Of a stretch of 64,000 nucleotides of DNA, positions 16,717-25,427 are shown one piece after another. A program made the position numbers and the translations under genes. Within the stretch, counting starts at the first letter, position 1; each line of letters opens with the position of its first letter. Source of the stretch: Fluviicola sp. Its GTDB lineage: Bacteria > Bacteroidota > Bacteroidia > Flavobacteriales_D > Crocinitomicaceae. Where the stretch lies: contig NZ_JAQSWB010000007.1 in NCBI RefSeq assembly GCF_029266855.1, forward strand, positions 226,390 to 290,389, read 5' to 3'. The notes beneath the pieces are model-generated. The model was not told where the DNA came from and did not search any database. It saw nothing but the letters and a program-made list of their open reading frames with translations.

Positions 16717-18255
16717 TTATCGGGACACCGCAACTTCAAATGTTATATCCACCAAATCGCCTATTTTCGAATCGGATGTCATGCCGTGTTTTGTTCTATC
16801 CACGACAGATTTACCTACAAAGACCAGGACTTCGTTTCCGTCTTTATTCACCTTTGAAACAAAGCGCAGATTCAGGATTACTTCAGCCTTCTCTCCCGCG
16901 AATTCCAGGTCGCCGCTTATTTTATAATCTTCACCCGTTTTTTGAATTTCCCTGGAACGGTAAGTTATTTCGGGATATTTCTCACATTTTATAAATTCAT
17001 CACTCAAAACAGATTCATCCCGGATATCATTGAAGGTTGTCAAACTGTTACTTTTCATTTTCACATCCAGGCTTTTCAAAACTCCCACCTTATCCAACTG
17101 AAGATCAACACTGAAATCCTTGATTGCTCCTGCAGTTCGGCTGGCGGGCGGACCTACTTCGAATTCCAATTTTGAGTTTGCAGCGATACTTTTCCAGGCT
17201 CCGGCATCACCCGCAGAAAGTGCAATTGCCGGTATATCCATCACATCTTTTCTCGCAGTGGATTGATTGTTCGAATTATCCAAAAGTGTTTCCACTTTCA
17301 ATTTCTCGCGCTGGAATATAGAATCCACCGGATTTGTAAACCCGATCAGAATTAGTGGAAGCAGCATCCCATGAAAAGGTTTTTCAGTACCCGGCTCCTG
17401 TTCGATAAGAGCTAGTGCCAGTGAAGTCCCGATAATTGATCCCAGCATTGTAGGCATACCCCCGAAATTCTCATTGATAAATCCGAAACTTACCAGTATT
17501 CCGATAACCAGCAGGGGAATAAATAAGCTTATGAAAATCCGTGCCTTCTCTCTTTTAATGGATTTACACGCCCACAAAGAACCTAATCCGGCCAGAATTC
17601 CCATCCATAAATTCCCTTTCAGGAGTGAATCTGAAATCCCATCCAATGAATTGAGGGAAAAGAAGACCCAGACTACTGCGAAAAGTAAAATCCCCAGTTG
17701 TAAACCGGTATTTGAGCGCAGCCCCATATTAGCTGCAAAATATCCGGTAGCAAGCAAGATTACTCCAAAGGTTGATACAAAAAATGAAGCCGCGAAGACA
17801 AAGATTCCCAAAAAGATAAGAGAAACTGCGGTGTTAAATTCAGATCCGTCAGCACCAAACCAACGCACGGCAAACCAGTCCTTTATTTTGGCAAAAAGAG
17901 GAATCAGTGAACCGACAATCGCAAAGGAAGCTACTTCCATCGTCCAATCAACATCAAAACCCTGGAAGTTTGCCTTTGCTCCGATTGGAATTACGGCCAG
18001 GAAACCGACAAAGTAAGGTGCCACCTTTCGAACCTTTTCGGAAAGCAGGGAAATCAGGTATCCCAAAGCAATGATTCCAATCAAAGTAAAACAGATCATT
18101 TCCAGTGAAGAATCTGGTTCAAATCCACTGGTCAAAGTAACAATTAAACAGATGATTGCGATGCTCAGCGAAGTTTTAAAGAGAAATGCCGAACGCACTA
18201 AAAAGGCGGTTATAATTGCAATAATTCCTACGCCCATTCCCAGATAATTTTCCAT
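16717..18255 (-). CDS. Polytopic membrane protein fused to a C-terminal YceI domain
   Basis: From the ATG at 18255 this is 512 residues. The first 330 or so are strongly hydrophobic, with about ten predicted membrane helices (for example MGVGIIAIITAFLVRSAF and ISLFIPLLVIGILVSFGFI). Residues about 340-510 form a YceI-like lipid-binding domain: KLEFEVG, the LKSLDVKMKSNSLTTFND strand, a YPEITYRS motif and SGDLEFAGEKAEVILNL. YceI proteins are beta-barrels that bind isoprenoid or other amphipathic molecules, usually as free periplasmic proteins, so tethering to a membrane domain is unusual. A start 24 bases upstream (18279) would add MYPCKNAI and is possible. Function unknown. Confidence 0.82.
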   Translation of the reverse strand: MENYLGMGVGIIAIITAFLVRSAFLFKTSLSIAIICLIVTLTSGFEPDSSLEMICFTLIGIIALGYLISLLSEKVRKVAPYFVGFLAVIPIGAKANFQGFDVDWTMEVASFAIVGSLIPLFAKIKDWFAVRWFGADGSEFNTAVSLIFLGIFVFAASFFVSTFGVILLATGYFAANMGLRSNTGLQLGILLFAVVWVFFSLNSLDGISDSLLKGNLWMGILAGLGSLWACKSIKREKARIFISLFIPLLVIGILVSFGFINENFGGMPTMLGSIIGTSLALALIEQEPGTEKPFHGMLLPLILIGFTNPVDSIFQREKLKVETLLDNSNNQSTARKDVMDIPAIALSAGDAGAWKSIAANSKLEFEVGPPASRTAGAIKDFSVDLQLDKVGVLKSLDVKMKSNSLTTFNDIRDESVLSDEFIKCEKYPEITYRSREIQKTGEDYKISGDLEFAGEKAEVILNLRFVSKVNKDGNEVLVFVGKSVVDRTKHGMTSDSKIGDLVDITFEVAVSR

Positions 18256-18412
18256 AATAGCATTTTTACAAGGATACAAATAACCTATTTACCGTGGTAT
18301 GTATTTCTTTTGAAATTATTCCGATCCTTATCTGTATAAAGGGAAAATTTAAATTAAAAAAACGAGCTTTCCAAAGAAAGATAGAATCCGCTAAGATTTG
18401 AGGGCTCTCCTT

Positions 18413-19156
18413 TTAGATATATGTGGGGTTTTTGACCTTTAGTTCCATTAATTGATGGAAGACCGCTTCCTTCAAAGAACTTTCCAATAGTTCAAGATGT
18501 TGGATCCGGTGGCAATCACTTCCCAAAATATCAATCAAACCGGCTTTTAAAAGCCTGAGTGCTTGATTTTTCACATCCGGACCATAATGTCCGGTAAAGG
18601 AATTCAGATTCACCTGGATATAGCAACCACGTTCCCGAAGCGATCTGGCAACTTCGACGGATGAATGAAAATAGACGTACCGCTCAAAATGAGCCAGAAC
18701 AGGTTGGTAACCAGCAGATTTCAATTGAAAAACGACCTCTTCCACCTGAAGAGGTTGATTTCTGAAGGAAAATTCAAACAGGATGTGGTTCCCCTGAAAT
18801 GGTAACAGGTCCTTATTCCGGATACGTTCAAACAAGGTCTCATCGAAGTAATATTCTGCGGAAGCTTCCAGGATTAAGTTTAGCCCCAAATCCGCACTTA
18901 CCTTTTTTACTTCTTCCAGTTTACTCAGAATGATTTCGGAAGTGTTATTGTAAACTCCCGACATAATATGTGGGGTCATGATCAGTTTTTGGTAGCCCAA
19001 TGCTTCAAACTTTCGGAGCATCCCGATCGTATGATCCATCGTTGGGGCACCATCGTCTATTCCCGGCAGTAAATGACTGTGTATATCAACTAAAAGTTTT
19101 CCTCCCAGATCAGCCGCCTCTTTTTTTTGTCGGTTAAACGCACCAAAAATCCCCAT
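18413..19156 (-). CDS. CpsB/YwqE-type PHP-family tyrosine-protein phosphatase
   Basis: This 247-residue metal-dependent phosphatase belongs to the PHP superfamily. Metal-binding motifs are in order: DIHSHLLPGIDDGA (about residues 24-37), MTPHIM, LAHFERY and SDCHR. CpsB/CapC/YwqE enzymes dephosphorylate the tyrosine kinase that controls polysaccharide chain length. The kinase in this window is the Wzc-like protein at 39502-41859, whose C-terminal tail is tyrosine-rich. The gene follows rfbB by 3 bp on the same strand, a polysaccharide setting. No signal peptide is present, so it is cytoplasmic. Confidence 0.9.
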   Translation of the reverse strand: MGIFGAFNRQKKEAADLGGKLLVDIHSHLLPGIDDGAPTMDHTIGMLRKFEALGYQKLIMTPHIMSGVYNNTSEIILSKLEEVKKVSADLGLNLILEASAEYYFDETLFERIRNKDLLPFQGNHILFEFSFRNQPLQVEEVVFQLKSAGYQPVLAHFERYVYFHSSVEVARSLRERGCYIQVNLNSFTGHYGPDVKNQALRLLKAGLIDILGSDCHRIQHLELLESSLKEAVFHQLMELKVKNPTYI

Positions 19157-19159
19157 GTT

Positions 19160-20218
19160 TTAACGCTGATTATACATGTTTTTATAGTAATCCTGGTAAG
19201 TCCCGGAAGTTACTTCCTTTACCCAATCCTGGTTGTTTAAATACCATTTAACTGTATTTCGAAGACCTTCCTCAAACGTTATACTTGGCTTCCAGCCTAA
19301 TTCATCAAACAATTTTGTTGCATCTATTGCATAACGAAGGTCATGTCCGGCACGATCTTTCACGTAACTGATTAATTCGGCGCTTTCTCCTTCCTTACGA
19401 CTCAATTCCCGGTCCATAATCCGGCATAGTTCGTGGATCAGGTCAATATTCCTCCATTCGTTCCAGCCACCGATATTGTAGTTACAACCGATCGTACCTT
19501 GGTGAAAAATAAGGTCTATCGCACGTGCATGATCCTCAACCCACAGCCAATCTCTCACATTGATCCCTTCACCATAAACAGGAAGTGGCTTTTTATTCAA
19601 TATGTTATTGATCATTAAAGGAATCAGTTTTTCAGGATGATGATGACTTCCGTAATTGTTGGAACAATTTGATCGTTTTACCGGGAATCCGTAAGTATGA
19701 TAATAAGCCGAAACAAAATGATCGGAAGCTGCTTTTGAAGCGGAATAAGGACTTCTTGGATCGTAAGGTGTCGTTTCGGTGAAAAATCCTTCTGCACCAA
19801 GCGATCCGAAAACCTCATCTGTGGAAACATGGTAAAAAATATGTCCTTCCAACGTTTTCCAATATGCTCTTGCCTGGTTCATCAGGTTAACTGTTCCGAC
19901 AACATTGGTGTGCACAAATTCCATTGGTCCTTCAATCGAACGGTCAACATGAGATTCTGCAGCCAAATGAATAACATCTGTGATCTGATATTGTTCAAAT
20001 GCTTCTTTCACATCTTGTTCTGAAGTAATGTCTCCCTTAAAAAAAGTGTGATTCTTCTTGTCCATAATATCTTTCAAATTGGACAAATTACCCGCATACG
20101 TAAGCGAGTCAAAAGTTACGATTTGATACGAAGGGTATTTATTTACCAGGAGGCGAACCAAATGTGATCCGATGAATCCCGCACCACCCGTTACCAGTAC
20201 ATTTTTCTGTGTTGTCAT
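19160..20218 (-). CDS. rfbB: dTDP-glucose 4,6-dehydratase RfbB
   Basis: From the ATG at 20218 the product is 352 residues, normal for RmlB/RfbB. An extended-SDR Rossmann motif is at the start (VLVTGGAGFIGSHL). The signature HVSTDEVFGSL and the catalytic YSASKAASDHF (YxxxK) identify the family, as do VKRSNCSNNYG and PVYGEGINVRDWLWVEDH. The enzyme converts dTDP-glucose to dTDP-4-keto-6-deoxyglucose for rhamnose and related sugars. The 3,5-epimerase RfbC is encoded 22 kb away at 41860; rfbA and rfbD are absent from the window. A longer start at 20239 adds a poorly conserved heptad. Confidence 0.95.
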   Translation of the reverse strand: MTTQKNVLVTGGAGFIGSHLVRLLVNKYPSYQIVTFDSLTYAGNLSNLKDIMDKKNHTFFKGDITSEQDVKEAFEQYQITDVIHLAAESHVDRSIEGPMEFVHTNVVGTVNLMNQARAYWKTLEGHIFYHVSTDEVFGSLGAEGFFTETTPYDPRSPYSASKAASDHFVSAYYHTYGFPVKRSNCSNNYGSHHHPEKLIPLMINNILNKKPLPVYGEGINVRDWLWVEDHARAIDLIFHQGTIGCNYNIGGWNEWRNIDLIHELCRIMDRELSRKEGESAELISYVKDRAGHDLRYAIDATKLFDELGWKPSITFEEGLRNTVKWYLNNQDWVKEVTSGTYQDYYKNMYNQR

Positions 20219-20535
20219 ACAAGAAGTAAAAATAACCAATTATCGCCTTCCGGGAAAATTTTCCGGACTTATGTAAGAGAAACTTACTTTGACGAAGGGA
20301 AGGCCGCTGGACTTTACTTACCTCCTATTCCATATTCAATGCATATCTATGGCATGGATAATAGATATAGTCTACCGTGGCGGATATAAATTTAACAATG
20401 AGGATGTGCATTTAACCAGGTCAATTCCGGATCAAAAAAAGGGTGGAAACTTTCATTTCCACCCTCTTTAAAACTGAGATTATACCTAAAAAAATTACCA
20501 ACTAATCAAATTGATAATTGCGTTTAACTCGTTTG
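20219..20535. other. Intergenic region with imperfect palindrome and terminator
   Basis: This 317-bp gap holds no supported gene. TCCGG (20249-20253), one extra G, AAAATTTT and CCGGA (20263-20267) make an almost perfect palindrome in the rfbB leader. The terminator of the downstream surface-protein gene is at 20434-20464. Nothing else is recognised. Confidence 0.5.
20434..20464 (-). terminator. Terminator of the lectin/PKD T9SS gene
   Basis: GGGTGGAAA (20441-20449) pairs with TTTCCACCC (20456-20464) around a 6-base loop. On the minus strand seven T residues follow. It lies 72 bp after the stop at 20536. Confidence 0.75.
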
Positions 20536-23500
20536 TTATTCTACTACTAATTTGATAATGCTCGTGTTTTCTTCACTTTGAAGGTGTAAGAAATAAACTC
20601 CCGGTGTCCAGTCGTTAACAGATATTTCTGTTTTCGCTGTAAAACTGTCGATCGTTTTCACTAAAGATCCTGTCGTATTAAACACGGAACCTGTTACTTG
20701 TGCCGAAGACGGCAATTCAACGATTACACGCTCACTAGCAGGATTCGGATATACATTCAATCCTTCGATGCTGTTTGTTGCAACATCAGCAGTGCTTGTT
20801 ACCACAACTACTGCAATAACCGTTTCAGTACCACACTCATTTGTTAAAGTAACGGATACTTGTTTCGGACCAGCTGTTGTATAAGTATGTGAAACTGTTC
20901 CCGGTGCATTTGCAATTGTTGTTCCGTCTCCGAAATCCCATGAATACTGGTTTGCATTTTGCGGATTCAGGATTGTAAATGTATAAGTCGGCATATTGTT
21001 CTGAACATAGATCGTTGAAGCTGTTGGTGCTCCCATTACATCTACGTTGATAGAACCTACTCCTACACACCCGTTAGCTGCCGTAACATTTACCACGTAC
21101 GGACCAGCCTGTGTTACCACTCTCGTTTGTGTTGTGATCTGTGAATTACTCCAAACATAAGATGCTCCTGCATTACCTGCATCCAGGGTCAATGATTCAC
21201 CCTCACAGATTGTTGTATCGTTACCCAACAAAACCAATGGATTTGTATTCACGATCTCAACTGTTTCGATTTTCTTAGCACAAGCTACAGATCCGTTGCT
21301 GCTAACCCAAACATCGTAAGTTCCGGGCTGTACGTCTGTAAATGTATTTGATGATCCCCAGGTTGACGGAGTTGTATTTTCAGCTACCAATGCATATTGT
21401 ACGGTTGGAGCTGTAATTAGTACATCCTTGATTGCATGTCTCATTGCGTCACCTCCTGTAGCAGCGCCGAATACGTGTTTCCATCCTGTGGTATTCGCAT
21501 TCAAATAAGCTGCCGGCATTTGGATATTTTCAAACACTGTCGTCCCGTCAACAGTTAAACTTGCTTTTCCAAGCGTGCTGATTGTAAGTACCACAGGAAC
21601 ATCTTGCTTCAATTTCCACAAAGCGATATTTCCTACGTGAATTAATGTTCCGGTACCTGCAGGTGACAATGTACCTGTAACGTTGTAACCTAAATAGATT
21701 CCTGCGATGTTCGGGCTGTTGTCATTCGCATCAAAAGAAAGTCTGAGTTTAGAACCGGAACCGTTTTGATTTCCTGCCACTGCTACATCATTTCCAAAAG
21801 AATAAGAAAGACCATCAGCACCACCTGTACCAAAATTATTGATTGGCTGATCAGCTGTCATCTTGAATGAAACGGTCATTGAGTTGTTTAATCCGGTATG
21901 GAAAGCCGGGTCATTAATTGTAAGCGATCCGTTGATCCCCGTTTGTGATGGAGTTAATACCGCTCTACCACCAGTCATTACAGCACTTCCGCCTAAAGTA
22001 GTCATACTTGTAAGATCCGTTGAGGCTCCAAAAGGATTTGTAAATAAAGTTTCAACAGTTGGTTGCCCGAAAACAGAACTCAAAGTAACAGTACCTCCCA
22101 AGTTGATACAATCGTAATCAATCACTGCAACATCTGCACCGAATCCTACTACAACTGAAGTTAAGATAGAATCAACCGCATCAGTACAAGTATTGGATCT
22201 GAAATCAGTATATACTTTGTAAACACTGTCAGCTGCCGGAGTGAAATTGTATGTATTGGAAGAGCTCCAGTCTTGTAAAATAGCACCATTCGCACCGATA
22301 AACTTATATTCGTAAGCTCCGCCACCGTTAATAGCAGCAGGTGCCGCAGTTGAAGTAAGTGTTACCAGTGTTCCAGGAGTACAAAGAGTTGCTGGAGTGT
22401 AAACTGCAGATTTTTGAATTTTAGTAAGAGGTGTAACCATTACAGTAACAGTATCTTTACATCCTGCCAAATCTGTACCAATCAAAGTATAGGTTGTTGG
22501 ATTTGAGGGACTTGCCGAAACAGTATCGTTGTTTGTAACGTTCAATCCAGTTGCAGGCGTCCAGGCATATGTGTTGGCACCGCTCGCAATAACTTGCACG
22601 GGGCTTCCTGCACAATATGCAACAGCAGTTTGGTTGGTAGAAAGCGTTGGAGCTACATTGTAAGTAACTGTCGTCTCTTCAGAAATATCAGTCAAGCCTG
22701 AGTTATCACACGTCACTTGTGCACGCACATTCATTGTCGCAGTTGGAATAGTTGAATAAACAGAAGTATCTGAATTCGCATATGGAACCCATCCTGAACC
22801 ATCATGGTATTCCCACTCGTAACTGTAACCGCTCAAAAACGGCAATCCGCTTAGGGAAAGGTTTACTGGAGTTCCCGTGTTTGAACAAACAGATGCAAGA
22901 GATGTTATAGCAGTTGCATGAGCCGGTGTTCCTGTACACGGACCTGATGGCGCATGTACGAACTGAGCTTGGGGAACATAAGAGAATCGCGCATTATTTG
23001 TTCCTGCCGGAGCAGCGGGGTCAACGTCCGTACCGTCACGGCTGATGTACAAAGATCTATTTGCTCCGGTATCATACCGGCGCCAAGTCAAATTAACAAA
23101 TCCGGGAGCATTCTCATCCACAGCTACTACTACATTACTTACACCATCCCAAAGAAATGGAGTACTAAGTGTGATTTCTACCCAGGAATTCGCAGCCGGT
23201 GTAGGCAACGTTCCTGAAAAAACTTGTGTTAAACTTCCCACAGGAATCCAGGCACTGTTACTTGCAAAAGAAGCAGTTGCAGTATTCCCCATATAAACAT
23301 TCCAATTGTTTGAAGATCCAAGAGATCCTGTTACATTGAAAAAGCGAACTTTTGTAATATAATTTGGCTGTCCAGCTACTGCAACATTGAAGTCAGTTGC
23401 CAGGTAAATTTGTTGTGAATACGAATAATCGTAATTACCATGTATTGGGACATTCGTCGATGTACTCGTTCCTGTAGCAAGACTCGTTGTTACAGTCTGC

Positions 23501-23598
23501 GCAAAAGAAAGCAAAGAACCCATCGACATCAATAATCCCATTGCGAGATTTTTTGAGATCTTTCGATTCCTGATTTTTAAAGTTGTAAGTTTCTTCAT
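20536..23598 (-). CDS. T9SS surface protein with lectin-like and PKD domains
   Basis: The product is 1020 residues. An N-terminal signal (hydrophobic stretch LAMGLLMSMGSLLSFAQ) is preceded by a basic n-region. Ig-like and Cys-containing modules fill the first half. Residues about 525-735 resemble an L-type (legume) lectin fold: VSFKMTADQPINNFGTGGAD, YSFGNDVAV and a KASLTVDGTTVFENIQMP strand. A PKD domain (YSWDFGDGTT...VSHTYTTAGPKQVSVTL) lies near 870-925. The last 70 residues (LNVYPNPASERVIVELP to IIKLVVE) are a T9SS type A sorting domain. It is probably a carbohydrate-binding surface adhesin. Its upstream DNA carries the TTTGTCCC direct repeat that also precedes the type B protein at 25428, with the regulator gene lying between them. 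Confidence 0.9.
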   Translation of the reverse strand: MKKLTTLKIRNRKISKNLAMGLLMSMGSLLSFAQTVTTSLATGTSTSTNVPIHGNYDYSYSQQIYLATDFNVAVAGQPNYITKVRFFNVTGSLGSSNNWNVYMGNTATASFASNSAWIPVGSLTQVFSGTLPTPAANSWVEITLSTPFLWDGVSNVVVAVDENAPGFVNLTWRRYDTGANRSLYISRDGTDVDPAAPAGTNNARFSYVPQAQFVHAPSGPCTGTPAHATAITSLASVCSNTGTPVNLSLSGLPFLSGYSYEWEYHDGSGWVPYANSDTSVYSTIPTATMNVRAQVTCDNSGLTDISEETTVTYNVAPTLSTNQTAVAYCAGSPVQVIASGANTYAWTPATGLNVTNNDTVSASPSNPTTYTLIGTDLAGCKDTVTVMVTPLTKIQKSAVYTPATLCTPGTLVTLTSTAAPAAINGGGAYEYKFIGANGAILQDWSSSNTYNFTPAADSVYKVYTDFRSNTCTDAVDSILTSVVVGFGADVAVIDYDCINLGGTVTLSSVFGQPTVETLFTNPFGASTDLTSMTTLGGSAVMTGGRAVLTPSQTGINGSLTINDPAFHTGLNNSMTVSFKMTADQPINNFGTGGADGLSYSFGNDVAVAGNQNGSGSKLRLSFDANDNSPNIAGIYLGYNVTGTLSPAGTGTLIHVGNIALWKLKQDVPVVLTISTLGKASLTVDGTTVFENIQMPAAYLNANTTGWKHVFGAATGGDAMRHAIKDVLITAPTVQYALVAENTTPSTWGSSNTFTDVQPGTYDVWVSSNGSVACAKKIETVEIVNTNPLVLLGNDTTICEGESLTLDAGNAGASYVWSNSQITTQTRVVTQAGPYVVNVTAANGCVGVGSINVDVMGAPTASTIYVQNNMPTYTFTILNPQNANQYSWDFGDGTTIANAPGTVSHTYTTAGPKQVSVTLTNECGTETVIAVVVVTSTADVATNSIEGLNVYPNPASERVIVELPSSAQVTGSVFNTTGSLVKTIDSFTAKTEISVNDWTPGVYFLHLQSEENTSIIKLVVE

Positions 23599-23661
23599 AA
23601 GATTATGATAAGTTTAATTTTAGGCTAACTTATGAAGAAATGCATGTTTTTACTAAATGAT

Positions 23662-23686
23662 TAGTGAGACAAAAAAGGGACAAACA
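23662..23686 (-). promoter_or_regulatory. Direct-repeat element upstream of the lectin/PKD gene
   Basis: Read on the minus strand, this 25-bp element carries TTTGTCCC and TTTTGTCTC one helical turn (11 bp) apart and ends in ACTA. It matches the element at 29000-29024 at 20 of 25 positions. It lies 63 bp upstream of the ATG at 23598. It is probably an operator or activator site, and the adjacent TPR/LuxR-type regulator is the obvious candidate to bind it. Confidence 0.5.
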
Positions 23687-23737
23687 ACATTCTGTGAGAT
23701 GTTTAACAAAACCTGTTTTGAGACATGATAAATTACA

Positions 23738-25366
23738 CTAAATCCCTTTGATAAACCGGGTTAAATCGTCTAATGACTCAATATTTAGCTTTTTCCTTAA
23801 ACGCAAATTTGTCTTCCTGACCGAGTCAGGTGAAATAGCAAGTGTCCTGGCCATCTCCAGATTCGATAAATTCAGTTTGATTAGGGCTGCAAGACGTATT
23901 TCTGCTGAAGTGATCTCAGGAAATTTCTCATGGAAGAAATCAAAAAACCCGGGGTTCAGCTTTTCAAACAATCTTTTGAATTCGATCCAGTCATTTTCTG
24001 TCAATAGTGAAAAAGATTGCAAATCATTTAGCATGGTTTCTTTTTCGGAATCAGTTTTGGAATGTTTGTTTTTTTCAAAGGATTCTACCTGTTCCTGCAA
24101 TTCAAAGATTACTTTGTTTTTATCAAACATCGTCGAAAGCAGCGCTCGCATTTCCCGTTCTGTCGCATGCAATTCGTCCTCCATTTTTTGAGCACGCAGG
24201 GTCAGCAATTCTTTATCCTGGAATCTTTTTCGCTGGATCTGTTTGATAATTATGAAACTTGTCAGTCCTACAATAAGACAAATGACAAAAAGCCCCAGAA
24301 TGATAAGGTCATCCTTCTTCTCTTTCTCCTTGTAAATAATATTTTCTCCTTGCTTTCTTTCAAATTCAATTTGAAACTCAGCATTCTGGATGTTGAGAAA
24401 CTGCCTTTTTTCGTCATTGATTTCTTTATAGGAAATGTATTTTCTGAAATTGAGCAAGGCTAGTTTGTATTCCCCCAATTTCTCATAGTAGGTAATTTTA
24501 GTTCGATACAGCGTTCCTAACAATTGAGGATTCTTTTCATTAACCATCAAACTATCAAACACCTTCATTTTCACAGCCGATTGAGCCAGTTTATTTTCCT
24601 TTAAATCCAATTCAATCAATAATGCCAATGCATTAATCTGGCTGTTAGTCTGTTTGTTCTTCGTGCTGATCTTGTAGTCAAGTTCCATCAGTTCCCTGGC
24701 TTTTGCGTTTTCCTTTTTTGACAAGGCAATGTAACCAAGGTTCCCGGATAAGATTCCTGTCCAGGCTTCATCCTTTAATTTTACAGCTTGATTGTAAGCT
24801 TTTTGAAGATACCGTTCGGAGGTTTCGTTGTCCAGCTTATCCCGATAAATCAAACTCAAAGTGTTGTAAATTTTGATTTTACTTATCTCACTTACTTGCG
24901 GATGATGCAAAGCGATTTTTAGATGTTTTTCGGACAGATCGAAACGCCTGAAAAAATAGTACACCTGACCTAACACTTCGTGAAAGGTTGCAAGGTAAGG
25001 TTTTTGAGAAGTATTTATATTTTCTTCCTCCTTTAATGTGATGTATAAAAAGTAATAGGCTTCCCGGTATTTTTGGACCTCATAAAATCCATGAGCGATC
25101 TTAAAACACAATTCAGGGTAATCAGAATCAGAAGTAATCTTGTCTTCCTTGGACAATTTCTTTAAAAACCGGTTCCATTCACTATTGCCGGAAAAATCTT
25201 CACTGTGATAGTGGTCAAATAATTGAACATAAGAAGTTTTTTTGCTGTCGTGCTCAGAAATAATCTTTGCGACTCCCTGGTCCGCGCTTAACTTTGCTCC
25301 AAAAGAAATTGAAGTTAAAACACAAGAGCAGAATAAAAGAAAAAGACTATAGCAAGTTTGTTTCAA
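23738..25366 (-). CDS. Membrane-bound TPR regulator with LuxR-type C-terminal HTH
   Basis: The product is 542 residues. A signal peptide or first helix (CYSLFLLFCSCVLTSISFGA) is followed by about 300 residues of tetratricopeptide-like helical repeats, for example EVLGQVYYFFRRFDLSEKHLKIAL and the IYNTLSLIYRDK repeat. One membrane helix (about 349-375, LIILGLFVICLIVGLTSFIII) leads into a coiled coil (QRKRFQDKELLTLRAQKMEDEL, seen in heptads). A helix-turn-helix ends the chain near 485-540 (ITSAEIRLAALIKLNLSNLEMARTLAISPDSV, read in pieces). This architecture is common in Bacteroidota, with the TPR part outside the cytoplasm and the HTH inside. It is flanked by two T9SS surface genes carrying a shared upstream repeat, so local control of surface proteins is a reasonable inference. 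Confidence 0.88.
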   Translation of the reverse strand: MKQTCYSLFLLFCSCVLTSISFGAKLSADQGVAKIISEHDSKKTSYVQLFDHYHSEDFSGNSEWNRFLKKLSKEDKITSDSDYPELCFKIAHGFYEVQKYREAYYFLYITLKEEENINTSQKPYLATFHEVLGQVYYFFRRFDLSEKHLKIALHHPQVSEISKIKIYNTLSLIYRDKLDNETSERYLQKAYNQAVKLKDEAWTGILSGNLGYIALSKKENAKARELMELDYKISTKNKQTNSQINALALLIELDLKENKLAQSAVKMKVFDSLMVNEKNPQLLGTLYRTKITYYEKLGEYKLALLNFRKYISYKEINDEKRQFLNIQNAEFQIEFERKQGENIIYKEKEKKDDLIILGLFVICLIVGLTSFIIIKQIQRKRFQDKELLTLRAQKMEDELHATEREMRALLSTMFDKNKVIFELQEQVESFEKNKHSKTDSEKETMLNDLQSFSLLTENDWIEFKRLFEKLNPGFFDFFHEKFPEITSAEIRLAALIKLNLSNLEMARTLAISPDSVRKTNLRLRKKLNIESLDDLTRFIKGI

Positions 25367-25391
25367 GGTTTTTTTTCTAGGGGTACTTTTA

Positions 25392-25425
25392 CAAAAGTAA
25401 GCTATTTATTGCTTAGAGCAAAAAT
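25392..25425 (-). promoter_or_regulatory. Promoter of the TPR/LuxR regulator gene
   Basis: On the minus strand TTTTTG (ending at 25419) and TACTTTTG (25399-25392) are separated by 19 bp, a near-ideal Bacteroidota promoter. The -7 box ends 25 bp upstream of the ATG at 25366. It sits right after the stop of the type B surface protein, so the regulator has its own promoter. Confidence 0.65.
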
Positions 25426-25427
25426 GC

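Noticed and set aside
17474..18016. 180-residue plus-strand ORF opposite the membrane-YceI gene
   Set aside because: It is Lys/Pro/Ser-rich with no domain and is fully inside a clear membrane-protein gene.
18353..18385. Possible terminator after the phosphatase gene
   Set aside because: The stem CTTTC-GAAAG is only 5 bp, though a T-run follows on the minus strand; too weak to list.
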